Below are positions 1-12,689 of a DNA stretch of 64,000 bases, piece after piece. The stretch spans positions 47,873 to 111,872 of the forward strand of contig WFMF01000541.1 in NCBI GenBank assembly GCA_011033025.1, given 5' to 3'. The position numbers were made by a program, and so were the translations under genes. Under the pieces are notes generated by a model. The model was not told the origin of the DNA and ran no database searches. It saw nothing but the letters and a program-made list of their open reading frames with translations. The stretch is from Beroe forskalii. Taxonomy: Eukaryota > Ctenophora > Nuda > Beroida > Beroidae. Numbering within the stretch: position 1 is the first letter of the stretch; each line of letters starts with the position of its first letter.

Positions 1-692
1 CACCATGGCCATAATATACCTTATAATGATCTTATTTCGGTCTATAACTGTGGAACATTGATATGTGGCGACATTTAATGCCTAATTGTGCCATTTATGA
101 TACTGCACGTGCGAAAATTGCGCGTCACGTGCAAAAATTGAAAATTTTAAACTCGTCTTATTCACTTCCAAAATGTCCGAAACGTATTCTATAAAGTCAC
201 AGGAACAAAAAATCGGAAAAATAAAATTTCTCTTTACCTGTAGTGATCTGAACATAGAAAATATTGCGAATTTAAAATTTCAATGCAATTTTGAAATAAA
301 ACCTCACCATGGCCATAATATACCTTGTAATGATCTTATTTCAGTCTAGCTTTGTGGAACATTGATATGTGGCGACGTTTAATGCCTAATTGCGCCATTT
401 ATGATACTGCACGTGCGAAAATTGCGCGTCACGTGCAAAAATTGAAAATTCTAAAACTCGTCTTATTCACTTCCAAAATGTCCGAAACGTATTCTATAAA
501 AGTCTGGGAACAAAAATCAAAAAAAAATTCGCTCTTAGCCTGTAGTGATCCTGAACATAGAAAATATTGGAGCTCCAAAATTTGTCACAATTTTGAAATA
601 AACCTCACCATGGCCATAATATACCTTATAATGATCTTATTTCGGTCTATAACTGTGGAACATTGATATGTGGCGACATTTAATGCCTAATT
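1..692. repeat. Tandem repeat, ~302 bp unit, about 2.3 copies
   Basis: The word caccatggccataatatacc starts at 1, 305 and 606, and each occurrence is followed by closely similar sequence. The third copy breaks off near 692. Each full unit carries two E-box cores (CACGTG) about 20 bases apart. The ORFs across it are not conserved between copies, so I see no coding role. Confidence 0.85.
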
Positions 693-1386
693 GGCCTCTG
701 GCGGCCCTCAAAGTCGGACCCAAAAAAGGGCCCAAAAATGTCCGAAGTTTTGAAAAATACAAGACGTTTGACCTTAAAGCTGAAAATTTGCCAGAAGTTA
801 GGTCCAAGTATGTAGTTTACAGGAAAATTATAGCGAAAATTGTATCTCGATCGGGGGCCGAGATATTGGGCTTTATTTAGGCCTTTTCCTTATACAGTGT
901 TTGTAAAGGAAAAAACGGGCCAAAATTTTCCCGCCGGCCGTTAATATCGGATCCAACGTATATAAAGTAATTTTTGACGCTCTTTCAGATGCCGTAAAAA
1001 TTTTTCCGATCGGACCCATTTTTGACCCCCTGACGGGGATCTGGAAATGGCCCATTCCGGGGGGCCTAAGTCAATTTTTCGACCTAGCCAAAAGTTAGCT
1101 ACGGTAGGCCAAAGGGTTTGGATTAACTAAGAAAAATGTGGAATTTCATTGCTTAACTCCTTAAAATGGCTGAGATATGGCCGTTTGAAATTTCCGCCCG
1201 AAAAACGGGAAATCGCGAATAACTAATTCATTTTCGAGTTTGGGGAATTATCGTGGGCGGCATCGTTTTTTTTGCGAAAAAATACATGGACCCTGAAAGT
1301 TTCAGATTTTTTACGCAAAGTCACCTGTACTTCAAAAAAATTTGTGCTTTCGGTATTCTAAAGGGCAACAAAAACGTGGATACTCC
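693..1386. other. Intergenic, nothing recognised
   Basis: No exon-like ORF, RNA gene or terminal repeat is visible. The short ORFs on both strands overlap each other and show no family resemblance. Confidence 0.5.
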
Positions 1387-1747
1387 GTTTTGGGCGTGGT
1401 CCCCTGAGGGGACTGAGGGTGGGTGGGTTATGGAAAGTGGCTCGATCGCGAGTATCCGAGGTGGTGAGTGGGTCAGGTAAAATTTGGTTGTTCGGGGGAC
1501 CTCATCTCGGAGCCATAGGCCGCCAAAAACAAAGTATCGGAGCTGGAAAACAAACGCCGATATGGCGTTTTGGGCGTGGTCCCCTGGCGGGTATGGGGTA
1601 GGACAGGCCATGGAAAGTAGCTAGATCTCGAGTATCGGAGGTGGTGAGTGGGTGTAGGTGAAATTTGGGTGCTGGTGATTTTGCATCTTGGAACCATAGG
1701 CCGCCAAAAACAAAGTATCGGTGCTGGCAAAAAGGGGTAAAAAATTT
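1387..1747. repeat. Tandem duplication, ~180 bp unit, 2 copies
   Basis: The word gttttgggcgtggtcccct occurs at 1387 and 1567, and gccgccaaaaacaaagtatcgg occurs once per unit about 180 bases apart. Several overlapping ORFs on both strands are by-products of the repeated GC-rich sequence. Confidence 0.8.
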
Positions 1748-2159
1748 TTTGCCGAATTTTGCCAAAAACCAAGATGTTTCTTATGTATTTTTGAACGCTG
1801 AGTTGAATGCCGTTGGAATTTTTGACCCATCTCAATCGGATTTACCGGAAACGGGTGAAAACGGGTAAAATGGGTAAATTTGGTTTTTTTCAAATCCCTC
1901 GGCTCCGGATCGCCCATTTACCTCCCCCAAAAGCTTCAACGACAACCAGCCCCTGTTTTATGCGAGGGAGGTGCCGCGAATGCGGCGCCGAGTGAGCTAG
2001 CAAAGCACAACGACCTGCCGAACTACTATGTGTTGTAATGCGGATATACTTCCACTATGTGTTTGCCCCAGAACTTTATGAGAAGTACCAGCGGCTGTCG
2101 CTTTTTCTATCTCAAGCGGCAGCGTGCCGCTCATGCCACACGACTAGTATATAATATAT

Positions 2160-2700
2160 AATATCATGATAATTGGGACTCAACTTAAAAAGATGAGATC
2201 TCAAGAACGGAAAATAGTAGAGTCATGATCGAGGTCACGTTTTGAAGATCTAAGATGGGAAAATGTTATAGGCTATGAGAGAAGTTCTGGTGACGTCATT
2301 TTCACGTCACTATGACGTCATCAATTTAGCGAAATTTTATTGCTTTTTGGCGAAAATAGGCCATTTTCGAGCGCATTTTTCACCAAGAAGGAAAGGAGAT
2401 AGCTCTCTGATTTTTTTGAATAGGAGTTAGCAAATTTAAAGAGCTTTCAGAAAATCATAATATGGATTATGGGTGTATCTCGATTTTTCATAGAGATATA
2501 CGCGATTTTCTAACGTACGGTGAAAAATTGATTTCCAAATTATAGGAGAAAACTTAAATAAGTGAGATGTCAAGAACTGCGACTTATCTTGAGATGAGAC
2601 CGGTCAAAGTATGTTGTACTAAGGCGGAATTGTGTTATAGGCTATATGGGAAGTTGGTTTGAGCCTATTTGGGGCTGTGATGACGTCATCAAAATTGCGT
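2160..2700. repeat. Diverged tandem repeat, ~390 bp period
   Basis: The block around 2170-2310 (acttaaaaagatgagatctcaagaa ... gttataggctat ... tgacgtca) recurs in altered form at 2555-2695. Both carry a tgacgtca palindrome near the end. The copies are old and indel-rich. I see no gene here, and the rest up to 3023 is also featureless. Confidence 0.5.
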
Positions 2701-3023
2701 AAAACCACTAAAATAACGTATTTTACGATAAAATGCTATTTTGCGCTACTTTGAATGTCCCAAACTCATAGAGCTATCATCGGATTACGTTTAACTTCGA
2801 TATTTCGCTTTTAAATCTTGAGATTTAGCTATAAAAGGAGTTTCAGGGTGATCGGTCGGAATTTGTGGTCATGGGAAGCCTTTAAAAATTGTGCCGCAAA
2901 ATGGTTGAAATTACATTTATGATGAAAATTTGTACTGTAGTCCTATTCTGTGGTAAGACGGTCAACTGATAATGGTTTCTCTATGTCTCGCAGTGAATTG
3001 GGATGGAAAATATACGATGGAAT

Positions 3024-4943
3024 AGTGGGGGGGGGGATCATGATTTTTTTGTATAATTGTCCAATGTGTACCCTGTTTTCTGAAGTTGGACAAAAAAATT
3101 CGTTGGACAAAAAAATACAAATAAATACAAAAATATACAAAAAAAAACAAAAATAGTGAAAAAATTTGTATTGTCATTCAGACATTTCCATCTATGTATT
3201 GAGTGGACTAAATCAATAATGAATCGTCTCTTATTACAATTGCATTGTTTTGGTTATTAACAAACCAAACCACATAACATTAGGGCACACTATGCCTTAG
3301 GTCCGCCCTCCCGATGAGGTCCGCCGAAGCTGAACCGCTTTTTGATAAGATTATTGAGTCCCTGTGGGGACTGTTCAATGGAATGTTTCAGGATTAGAAT
3401 GTCAGAGTAACGTTATGAAGTCACAAGTTCAATTTAATCGTGATCAGTGCCTTTTCTAGTGCAGATGGACACTTTCTTACCGCATTTTGTCTATTTTGTT
3501 CAATTATGTGGTTGCACCAATTATGGGGGTGAAGGAATCGGTTGCATTGATGTAACAGCTAAAGCTACAGTGCACAATGTAACTGCATTTTACCTACTTC
3601 TCTACTTGTATCATTGTATGGAATGGGGAAGTCAGGGATGAGGGACCCCAAATTTCTGTTTTGAAAAACGCAAATTTGGAACCTCTTCGTACCCAGGATC
3701 CTTCAAATATTGGGTCGTCTCCAGGTGTGGGCTCCATCATACTACGAGTACGCTAGGGCCATAATTACGGGCAATCCCGTGTCTAGGGGGCTCTGCCAAT
3801 ATAAGAATATCAATATTTAGTTTTAATAAGCCCGTGTATCCAAAACAGAAACAATATGTGCTCCCTCAATTTACCAGCCCCAGTGATAGACTGCTAATTT
3901 TATTGTTCACACTCACTCTTTACAGTTGATAACTGGCATAAATTGGGTATGAATCGATAATCAGTGATTTATTATCGTTGTTGAACTCCAATTGATAATT
4001 CATGGAGTGGGATATTGCAGATCTTTTTTCTCATCTTATGTCCATGGGCATACGACTTAAACTTCGGCCATTTTCAGAACTTTGCCTGCGGCCAAAATTT
4101 CTGAAGCCTAAATCAATCCCATTTTATTTCATAGGTGTCCTTGTTGACTTAAAGTGGTTTGCAATCGCCAAAATTTAAAAAGTTGTTAAAATTCCAAAAA
4201 AAAATCATGATTTATAAATCCTGAAAATTGAAATTTGGCAATTTTCTACCGTTTCTGAGTTTTTTAGTTATTATTTCAAGAATATGAATATAATCATGAT
4301 TTTGAACTATCATTCGGATTTTGGACAATATGTTTTGCAATCAGACTTCGGCCTACCAACTGCCGAAGTTTAATTGCTAAAAATTTTGTCCAACTTTCAT
4401 GTTGATCAAAGCCGAATTTGACTTTTCATAACCGAAGCCGAAGTCAGGACCTAATAAAGTAATAACTTCGGCTTGATCTTCAAGTGGCCAAAATATTAAT
4501 TTCGGTCGTTTCATACCTTCAATGTTTTTTTTTTTTTTTTTTTTTTTTTTTTCCCAATATTTTGATTTTGGATGTAGAAAGATACTGTAGCTTAAGTTGA
4601 ATGATTTCCAAATTTTAAATCCTCTTGTAGGATCGACTTAGTTAAACAAAATCGTGGTTTTGGACAATAAGAAAAAAAACAAAATATTTACACGATATAT
4701 AACGGGCCTGATTAATTGTTTTTGATGCTGATTATGATTTTATTATTAGTGTATTATTTTGACGAGGATCTTGGCAATGAAAGGATGACTCTTATAAACA
4801 TTATATAAGAATTATGTTTTTTTGTATTTTTTTGTATTTTTTGTATTTTTATGTCCAAAGTGTACCCTATTTTTCAAAATTGGACAAAAAATTGTTGGAC
4901 AAAAAAATACAAAAAAATACAAATAAAACATGATCCCCCCCCC
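3024..4943. mobile_element. Non-autonomous DNA element with G-run/C-run ends, copy 1
   Basis: The left end is a G-run followed by GATCATG, and the right end is CATGATC followed by a C-run. Inside each end lies a subterminal inverted pair, (T)GTCCAA.GTGTACCCT...TTGGACAAAAA near 3058-3105 and again near 4850-4905. Both ends have runs of ATACAAA repeats. The flanks ATGGAAT (3017-3023) and ATGGAAT (4944-4950) fit a target-site duplication. A 35-bp poly-T tract lies near 4520-4550. No transposase ORF survives. A ~95% alike copy sits at 41498-43409. Confidence 0.8.
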
Positions 4944-6195
4944 ATGGAATCAATAGAGGAAAGTCTCAGCTATCCAGCGATATGAAGATCATCTCGGAAC
5001 TCCAATCACAGCCTTCGCAGTGTCCCATTATGTGCAATTGTTGAAAAACGGCGTGTTTCAATCACGCGTGATCATTGATTGATTGACGAGCTCGTGAGGC
5101 CTAACTCAAAAAAAGGGCTGGTACTTTCAGTGTAGAATAGATTTATCTAAGCATTGCAAAAAACCCCAAGTCGATATCTCAAAAAATGTAGGAGCTATTG
5201 AAGTTGCCAGTCAATTGTTGGAAAAAAAGCACACAATTACGCAATTTCGTAGGGTGGACAAGTGGGGTGGACAAGCGCGCGCGCGCAATTTGAAACGCCA
5301 GACTCTTGTTTCAGGCAAAACAGCGAGAGAGCCTTGTCCACCCCACCGTCAATAACGAAGACACCATTTCAGATTTCATGCGACTGTGCCAACAAGCAGT
5401 GATATGATAAAGACCAACAAGATTGTTCCTGTTTCAGCAGTAGTACCGGTGCATTGCCAATGAGTGTATGAAATCACTGGATAGTGATGCAATGAACTTA
5501 GAATGTAATATACACACTACACCCAGTAAAAAGTATGGCAATGCAACATTCATGTTTCTCACAAACCTCAGTATGGTCTATAATCTAAATCATGTGATTT
5601 TACACACCTAATTATACGATGTAATTGTAAAAAGTAACGATTTCAGGCACGGACAACTGAGACTCAGAGAGACTTCAACAGCAACGATGTGATGTAGTAC
5701 AATGTACATTCAAGCGGCACTTCACCGACAGAGCAGTAATACACTACACTCTAAATAAGGTAAGTAAATGTATACATATATACCAGCATGCTGATCACAT
5801 GATTAGGTCCCTTTATTCCATATATGGGCAAATTACTGGTAGGCGATGGCTGTATGTTTGTATGTACACGCTACACATTTTACAATCGAGGCACTGACTA
5901 CATGATATTAGTTGTGTGCGTCATGGCGATGTGTGCGTCATGGCAATGTAATGAACTCGGTACACGTCATATTACACGGACAATTTATTATAAGCGTGTC
6001 AGTACTCCACTTCAACATTCACGCTCTACACTGTACACAAACCACAACATTATGTTGTTTTTTGCCAGTTGCAACGTGTGACCAATCTCAGCATTTACTC
6101 GCAAATTGAAACATTTGTTCATATAGGTAAAACCAAATAGGTCGTATAAAAGTATGCCAATGAACCCCATGCTGCCCCCTGGTGAACCCCATATG
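4944..6195 (+). repeat. Left arm of a ~9 kb inverted-repeat structure
   Basis: This segment is the reverse complement of about 12690-14020. Shared landmarks include the GCGCGCGC tract (5276 / 13678), the paired words for 'ggtgggg tggacaag', the acgagctcgt palindrome and the ccagcatgctgatcacatgattaggtcc stretch. The arm starts directly at the right end of the G-run element. The ORFs here mirror ORFs of the other arm and are indel-broken, so I do not call genes. Confidence 0.85.
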
Positions 6196-6495
6196 AACCG
6201 TTGTTGATCCCCTGGTGGGGGAATGCCACTGTCCCAAATGTCCCTGAACCAATTTACTTTTTAGGGACTAACTTATTATTGAAGAATTGGGGCATTTTGG
6301 GCATGCCCATGATCCTAAACCATGGTAAAATCAGCCATCCGTCTGGGCCAGAATCGCGCCAGAATCAGGCACCCCCCTCGCTGTTTATGTACCAGTATCA
6401 TGCCAGTAATAGGCCATAGTTCGCCTGTGGCACGCCAGTAAAGTGCGGAGTGCCAATCAAAACTAATTGTAAGCCAGGACGCCAGTAACACTCCA

Positions 6496-6612
6496 GTGAT
6501 CTGATAGTGACGTGCTAATTGGGGTCCTGGCTTTGAGTTAGTTTCAACTGGCGTGATCTGATAGTGACGTGCTAATTGGGGTCCTGGCTTTGAGTGAGTT
6601 TCAACTGGCGTG
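6496..6612. repeat. Tandem duplication, 58 bp unit
   Basis: The segment starting at gtgatctgatagtgacgtgct is repeated twice back to back, each ending with caactggcgtg. Around it (6190-6680) are many short variants of the word 'cgccagta', suggesting decayed simple repeats. Confidence 0.75.
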
Positions 6613-6949
6613 CTACTGGCACGCTACTGGCATGAGATACGCCTGATACTGGACCGATACTGACGTTATACAGGTGCGATATTGGCCTGCTCACAAACGA
6701 AACCATACGAGTCCCATTGATTTCTGACCCTTGTATGTCAAATGTCCTATTCGTGCCTATCCAAATTAACTTTTAGAAGCCATTTTTTTCTGTTTCCGTG
6801 TCCCATTCATCCCAATTATCCCACTTTCTCCAGTTCTGCATGTCACTTTCTGAGTTCCATTTGTCCAATTTTCTGTCACAATTGTCCCAGTTGTTCATTT
6901 CCCAATCCAAATTTTTAAGTTAGGGACAACCTATAGGTGAACCCATAAT

Positions 6950-7470
6950 GAACCCCTGCAGAACCCTGTTGAATCCCTACTGACCCCCTGGTGACCCCAA
7001 GTGAACCCCTACTGACCCCCTGCTGAACCCATGCTGACCCCCTAGTCCCTACTGACCTCCTGGTGAACCCCCTCCAACCCCATGCTGACCCCCTGGTGAA
7101 CCCCTACTGACGTCCTGCTGACTCCAGGTAAATCCCTACTGACCCCCTGGTGAGCCCCTACTGACCCCTACTGACCTCCTGGTGAACCCCTACTGACCTC
7201 CTGGTGAACCCCTACTGACCCCTACTGACCTCCTCGTGAACCCCCACTGACCCTACTGACCTCCTGGTGAACCCCTACTGACCCCTACTGAGTGCTGGTG
7301 AACCCCTACTGACCTACTGGTGAACCCCCACTGACCCCAACTGACCTCCTGGTGAACCCCCACTGACCCCTACTGGCCTCCTGGTGAACCCCCACTGACC
7401 CCTACTGGCCTCCTGGTGAATCCCCACTGACCCATACTGACCTACTAACCTCCTGGTGAACTCCTACTGA
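6950..7470. repeat. Minisatellite, ~21-30 bp unit
   Basis: About 20 units vary on ctactgacctcctggtgaacccc. Isolated units occur at 6160-6200 and, inverted, at 12700-12760, so the array lies at the inner edge of the large inverted repeat. No coding potential is visible. Confidence 0.85.
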
Positions 7471-7589
7471 CAATCTGATCAATGAGTGATTTTGAACTTT
7501 TTAATTAAAGTAAAAGCACTGTAATTTCACTTTGCCGTATCATGTCGTTTCACATATTTATAGAACCCTCTGAAGTTTTCATGCGGGTC

Positions 7590-7742
7590 TATAATGGATA
7601 GACACTTGCCTGATCGGGTCCATATTGGTTTAGACCCTCGCCCTACGGGCTCGGGCCAAACCGGATACCACCTTCGGGCTTACGCCCTCGGGCAGTATCC
7701 CAAAATGGACCCGATAGGCGCGTGTCTATCTATTTTATAGAT
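7590..7742. mobile_element. Foldback hairpin element (~150 bp)
   Basis: The left arm (7590-7630, tctataatggatagacac...gggtccatattgg) pairs with the right arm (7700-7742, ccaaaatggaccc...gtgtctatctattttataga). The loop holds two small GC hairpins, cctcgccctacgggctcggg and ccttcgggcttacgccctcggg. It looks like a MITE, or DNA that forms a branched fold. Confidence 0.7.
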
Positions 7743-7803
7743 TTATGACAAACATTACTAACTCAACTTACAACCAAAGACTGACATAACATACTTAATC
7801 TAT

Positions 7804-8635
7804 ACACTCAGTTTTTTTTATAAGAAACTGTCTATAAGAAACTTAGCCTAGGATTTCCGAAAATTTAAGAAACTTAGCCTAGAATTTCGCAAAAATTAAG
7901 AAACTTCACTGATTTACAATTAAGAAATTAAGAAACTTCTAGCCTAGAATTTTGAAATTTGTCTATAAAATCCTATTGCAACTGAAATTCTTTTTAACAA
8001 CATGATACGTCTGGCTTCTGGGGGCTGCGCCCCCAGACCCCCACTTTTTGATTGTGAACATTCCGAAACTAATCTAGTACTTCTATTGGACTCCTATTAC
8101 AGTATTACACTGGATACTATGTGATAATTGACCATACAGCATAGAAATTTAGAAAATGAATCTCTCATGATTTGTCGGTTTAAAGTAACATGCCAGATAC
8201 TAAAGCACAAAACAGAAATTTAGAAATTGTTGTTGCGACAGGACACTATTAGTATTACAGTTCCATATCTATTTCCAATAGTTCCAAGCATTAAGCATTA
8301 TAGGATTTAGATATGATTTCAAAATTTCAAACTTTTTTGGAAGAACATTTGATGAAGATCCCTGAACATTATTGTATACAGCTGCACAAAACTTTTAAGA
8401 TAGGTACATGCTTAAAAGTGTATAATTTAACTGAAAATATCAGAAGGTTCGATTCTAATCCTCAACTACAGTCTACACAGTAGGTTCTTGGAAATTTCTT
8501 AGACATTTTGCTGTACGGTATGTCGGTATGTAGAATTAAGAAACCGATTAAGAAACTTTTAGGCTCAAAATCGTGAAAAAATAAGAAACTTGTAGCCTAG
8601 GATTTCAATAAGTTTCTTATAAAAAAAACTGAGTG
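7804..8635. mobile_element. TA-flanked MITE, Tc1/mariner-like
   Basis: The terminal inverted repeats run from cactcagttttttttataag (7804) to its complement cttataaaaaaaactgagtg (ends 8635). TA flanks both ends. Subterminal copies of AAGAAACTT and AGCCTAGGATTT are arranged inverted at both ends. There is no transposase ORF, so it is non-autonomous. The class rests on the TA duplication only. Confidence 0.7.
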
Positions 8636-8984
8636 TAGCCTTATTATAGGGTGCGTTTATGCTGTTATGGTACTACTAGCAGGCCCGCTGGGGAATAAGG
8701 CCTGCAGGGGAAACGCATCTCACTCGGCTACACAGCACCCCTCCCACATATTTTAAACCAATCAAAATGATTGAATACTTTTTGCAGCGTCAAAAAATTC
8801 CAATCAATTCTTTTATGAAATGCTCTTAATCAATAATCAATTTTCTAATTTTATAACTGCAGTTATCACCGACTCAGCCTTAATCATTAACCAACCTCTG
8901 GCAGTTTCATGAAAACAACCCATCTGGAATATCCTCCGTTATTCAAGTTAAATGTACTTTCTCCGTCTTGAGATCTTAAATTTG

Positions 8985-9375
8985 ATATAATAGTCTCACG
9001 TATGTTTAACATAGCTCTTCTGCGAATTACATGCCTTGATATCTACCGTCTCTCACATCCATTTTATAAACATGCTAAATGAAAAACCTGTCTATTACAT
9101 GAGCTTTATTTGATAAATCCGACACCGCATCAATATTATATCTTCTCTGCATGAACATTATATAAAATCGCTCTTCTCTACATGAACATTATATAAAATC
9201 GCTCTTTACTACCCACATCCCAAGTTATCAAGCGTATTTTTCATATTCTCATGTAATTGATAGCTCCAAGGTGAATATTATTCGCTGTCATCCCCAAACC
9301 ACAGCAACATATAACCTACATGTTACAAATATGCAGAACACGTTCGACTATTATCTTATTATATTACTTTAGCGA
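8985..9375 (+). mobile_element. MITE with ATAATAGTC ends, copy 1
   Basis: It begins ataatagtctcacg (about 8988) and ends cgttcgactattat (about 9355). The same ~390 bp occurs inverted at 11325-11695. Shared inner words include the run around 'gacaccgcatcaatatta' at 9121. The same termini (ATAGTAGTC) also mark elements at 15.2 and 30.8 kb. Confidence 0.65.
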
Positions 9376-9445
9376 AAGCCATTCATATCATATCTGAATT
9401 TATTAGACTCCAGGCTACGCCTGTCGTCTAATAAATTCAATATAC

Positions 9446-10320
9446 CTTAGTACAGGAAATTAAGAACTCCGAAAATTAAGAAGGCACAATATTACGCAGC
9501 ACCAAATTAAGCATTTTTTGTGACCCCAGTGCTTAATTTTATGCTACTTAATTTGATGCTTTCTTAATTTCCTGCACCTCACCTGATTGAGTAATTGATT
9601 CGAGCTAAATTTAGGCAGTAAGAATGAGACCATTCGGCCGAATTTACCGTTCCACCCCAAAGTAAGTAAAGAGACCATTTTCATTTAAGTGAAATAACAA
9701 AAGTAAATATTATGATCCATTGGGCTTCTTAAATTGATTTCACGGATCGGGTCGTTGAATAAGAGTCGCATGATTACAATTGATGAGTAATTTATTTATT
9801 CTCTTTTGACTCAATGGTACACGTACTAATCTAAACGATGTGGTTCTTTAATGACAATCAATTTCGTCGTTCTACGACATCTTTAGGTCTCAAATTTGAT
9901 TGAATAAAATACCCAAAGTAGTGTTGTAAAGTTTTAATAAACTTTACAACGCTTCTTAAATTCTTAATCACAAATTTGAATGTTTGAGAACAGGTCTAGT
10001 AGCTGGTCTACTGATGGATTCCTACACTCCTAAATCTCTCTGAAAATACCAGCTCCCTTCAACCCATTGATTATTAATCATACTATCCTAAATCGATTAC
10101 TGGTGTATCTCTTCTACATCATATTTATGTGTCTGATTATCTCATGACATGATTAAATATGCCGGGTGCAAATTTTGATTTGATTCTGAAATAAATTAAG
10201 AACGCATTTAATGTCGGACCATTTAATTAAGAAAGCACATTACTACGTTACATCAAATTAAGCATTTTTGGCGGCTGGAGTGCTTAATTTTCTGCTTACT
10301 TAATTTCATGTACTAAGGTA
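9446..10320. mobile_element. Element with ccttagtac/gtactaagg ends
   Basis: ccttagtacaggaaattaag (9446) faces cttaatttcatgtactaagg (ends 10317). Each end carries its own small foldback made of 'aattaagaa' and 'ttcttaatt' words (9455-9580 and 10187-10312). The middle (9590-10186) is AT-rich, without a coding signal. Confidence 0.55.
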
Positions 10321-10424
10321 AATATTTCGTAGCAAGCTACTCAATATTTATATGTACTTTAGCGAAAGACCAGGAATTAACATATCTCTATTACATACGA
10401 ATGAAATGAGTATGTAATATAGAA

Positions 10425-10592
10425 CTATTAACCGAAGTAGAGATTAGTAACATGATATATGTTGCGAGCGCAGCGAGCAACATATGCATTATTGTACGAG
10501 GCGAAGCCGAGTTCAATAATGATGTGTTTTGTACGAGGCGAAGCCGAGTTCAAAACTAGATGTTACTTATCTTTACTGAGGTTAATAGTGAT
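10425..10592. repeat. Foldback with three GC hairpins
   Basis: The outer arms actattaaccgaagtagagattagtaac (10425-10452) and gttacttatctttactgaggttaatagt (10560-10590) pair. Within them, gcgagcgcagcgagc and two copies of acgaggcgaagccgagt are each self-complementary. Confidence 0.65.
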
Positions 10593-11324
10593 ATTATATG
10601 GCGAAACCACTCATTAAACGTAGTTAAAACATGGATAATAATGGTCTTTCGATGGGAGCTGCAGACTTCCGGAAGCAAGAGCCATCATGGTAATCTTATT
10701 CACAGGGCTGATTACATTTAGTTTTTAAAGTATTGAATACTCAAATATGCAGTACAGAATTACGTAGTTACGCAGTTACAGGCCGAATCAAAATGAATTA
10801 CCACGGATTATAGTTAGATAATTCGTTCATCTTCATGTGTTGAACCGCCAACCGGTAACTTAATGAAGCGATACACGTTTTCCCCTTCACCTGAACATCA
10901 TAGTAATTCTTGAAATTCCATAAGAATTAGAGTCGGGTATCATTTTCGTTAAGACTGATTTAGAGCAGCTAATTTTTGACTCCTCTGACTTTGAGAAGCT
11001 CTATTGCTGTTGCGACGAATTTGATTCTGCAGCCAAGATTAAGATTGTTTAATTGAAAAAAATTACTCTTAATGTCGTTGGGGTTATTCGGTCGATCTGG
11101 ACTAATAACCCGTCTCAGGGACTCAATATAAAGGGTTATTAACCTGGTTCAGGTTAGTAACCCTTCAATACTACTATGTACATGATAGCAAATAAGGGCT
11201 TGGGAGCCATATAATAGGATATAAATATTGAGTAGCTTGCTACGAAATATTTATATCTAATTTATCACGCGACACCCAAAGGGTGGAGCTGTGATAAATT
11301 TAGATACCTTATGAATGGCTTTCG

Positions 11325-11695
11325 CTAAAGTAATATAATAGTCGAACGTGTTCTGCATATTTGTAACACGTAGGTTATATGTAGCTGTGGTTTGGGGAGG
11401 ACTGTGAATAATATTCATCTTGGGGCTATAAATTACATGAGGATACAAAGAAGACGCATGATAACTTGACATGTGAATTAGCAAAGATCTATTTTATATA
11501 ATGTTGATGTAGAGAAGATATAACATTGATGCGGTGTCGGATTTATCAAATAGAGCTCATGTAATAGATGGGTTTTTCATTTAGCATCCTTCATTTAGCA
11601 TGATAAAGTGTATGTGAGAGACGCTAGATATCAAGGGATGTAATTCGCAGAGGAGCTATGTTAAATGTGCGTGAGACTATTATATCCTATTACAT
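11325..11695 (-). mobile_element. MITE with ATAATAGTC ends, copy 2 (inverted)
   Basis: This is the reverse complement of 8985-9375, running from ataatagtcgaacg (about 11333) to cgtgagactattata (about 11688). The two copies differ by scattered substitutions and indels. Confidence 0.65.
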
Positions 11696-12689
11696 ACTTT
11701 TTTATTACTTTTATGTTTACATTTCCTCCTCGCCACTACTTTGCTTGTCTCACGTTTTTACGTACGTTTGCTCCTGGCTTTTTGTAAGTTTTTTATGTTT
11801 GTACTGTCAAGCATGAATTCTTTACCTTAACCCTCTTACCATTGAACCTTTTCATTAAGTTTTAGTGGTTCTTTTTAGTTTTTTTACGTTTTTGGTATCA
11901 GTCGGGGTGCGTACAGTGGTACGCACGGCCTCCGGGGTGTAGATTTCTTGGGCTAGGAGTCCGAAAAGTCGTGTGTAGTACACTTTGTGCTACCCAATCA
12001 CCCTTGCCCAACTGATGACCCGTTATTAGCCCTTGAGCACCTTCTATTTTTTCAGGCCTTACCTTTTTAAGTACTTAAATTATTAGTAGTACCATTCACT
12101 CTTCACTCGTTCATTACTAGCGAATGCTTCTTATACTTGTCGAATGATTCTCTCTCTGACTTTTCACTCTATGACTTTCCACTAACTTAACCGTTATGGC
12201 TGATCAGAGTACAGCATTTTTGTACTGTGGTTAGTAGATAAAAATACTCATTTCATTCGTATGTAATAGAGATATGATAATTCATGATCTTTCACTAAAG
12301 TACATGTAAAGGTAACGTCAAAAACAACAGCACAGTATTAAGTATCAAACATTTTACAGTAGCAGCATAATGGAAAGCTCTCGCGGAGAACTGACCAAAA
12401 TCTGCACGTGCGTAAAATTGGTTTCCATAGCAACGGCGCTTAATTTCTCCCATTTGTTACTCATTTCTCTTGATAGCTTCTCCCGTTTGCCTTCGTTCCT
12501 CTTGATATTGCCTCTTGGCAAGCTGAAATTTAAAATGTGCGGCGGCACAACCATACATAACTTTCGAGCCCTTACAGAATTATTGATTAGATAGTGTTTT
12601 GAGGGTGCATGTGAAGCGTGATGATAAAGTAGAAAAATCTTAATTGCTTTCAGATGTTCAAAATCACTCAACGATCAGAAAGTGGTCAG

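Larger units (their letters stand above)
10353..12305. mobile_element. Element with ACTTTAGCGAAAG ends, nested structure
   Basis: tactttagcgaaagaccagg...tctattacatacgaatgaaatg (10353-10410) is the inverse of 12250-12305 (catttcattcgtatgtaatagaga...ctttcactaaagta). Inside lie a foldback (10425-10592), the second ATAATAGTC MITE, and otherwise non-coding sequence. The region 11700-12250 shows only small hairpins, such as gggtgcgtac..gtacgcac near 11905. Confidence 0.55.

Noticed and set aside
5824-6109. Genes in the 5.8-6.1 kb ORFs
   Set aside because: The mirrored arm at 12.8-13.1 kb has indels that break the same frames, so there is no sign of selection.
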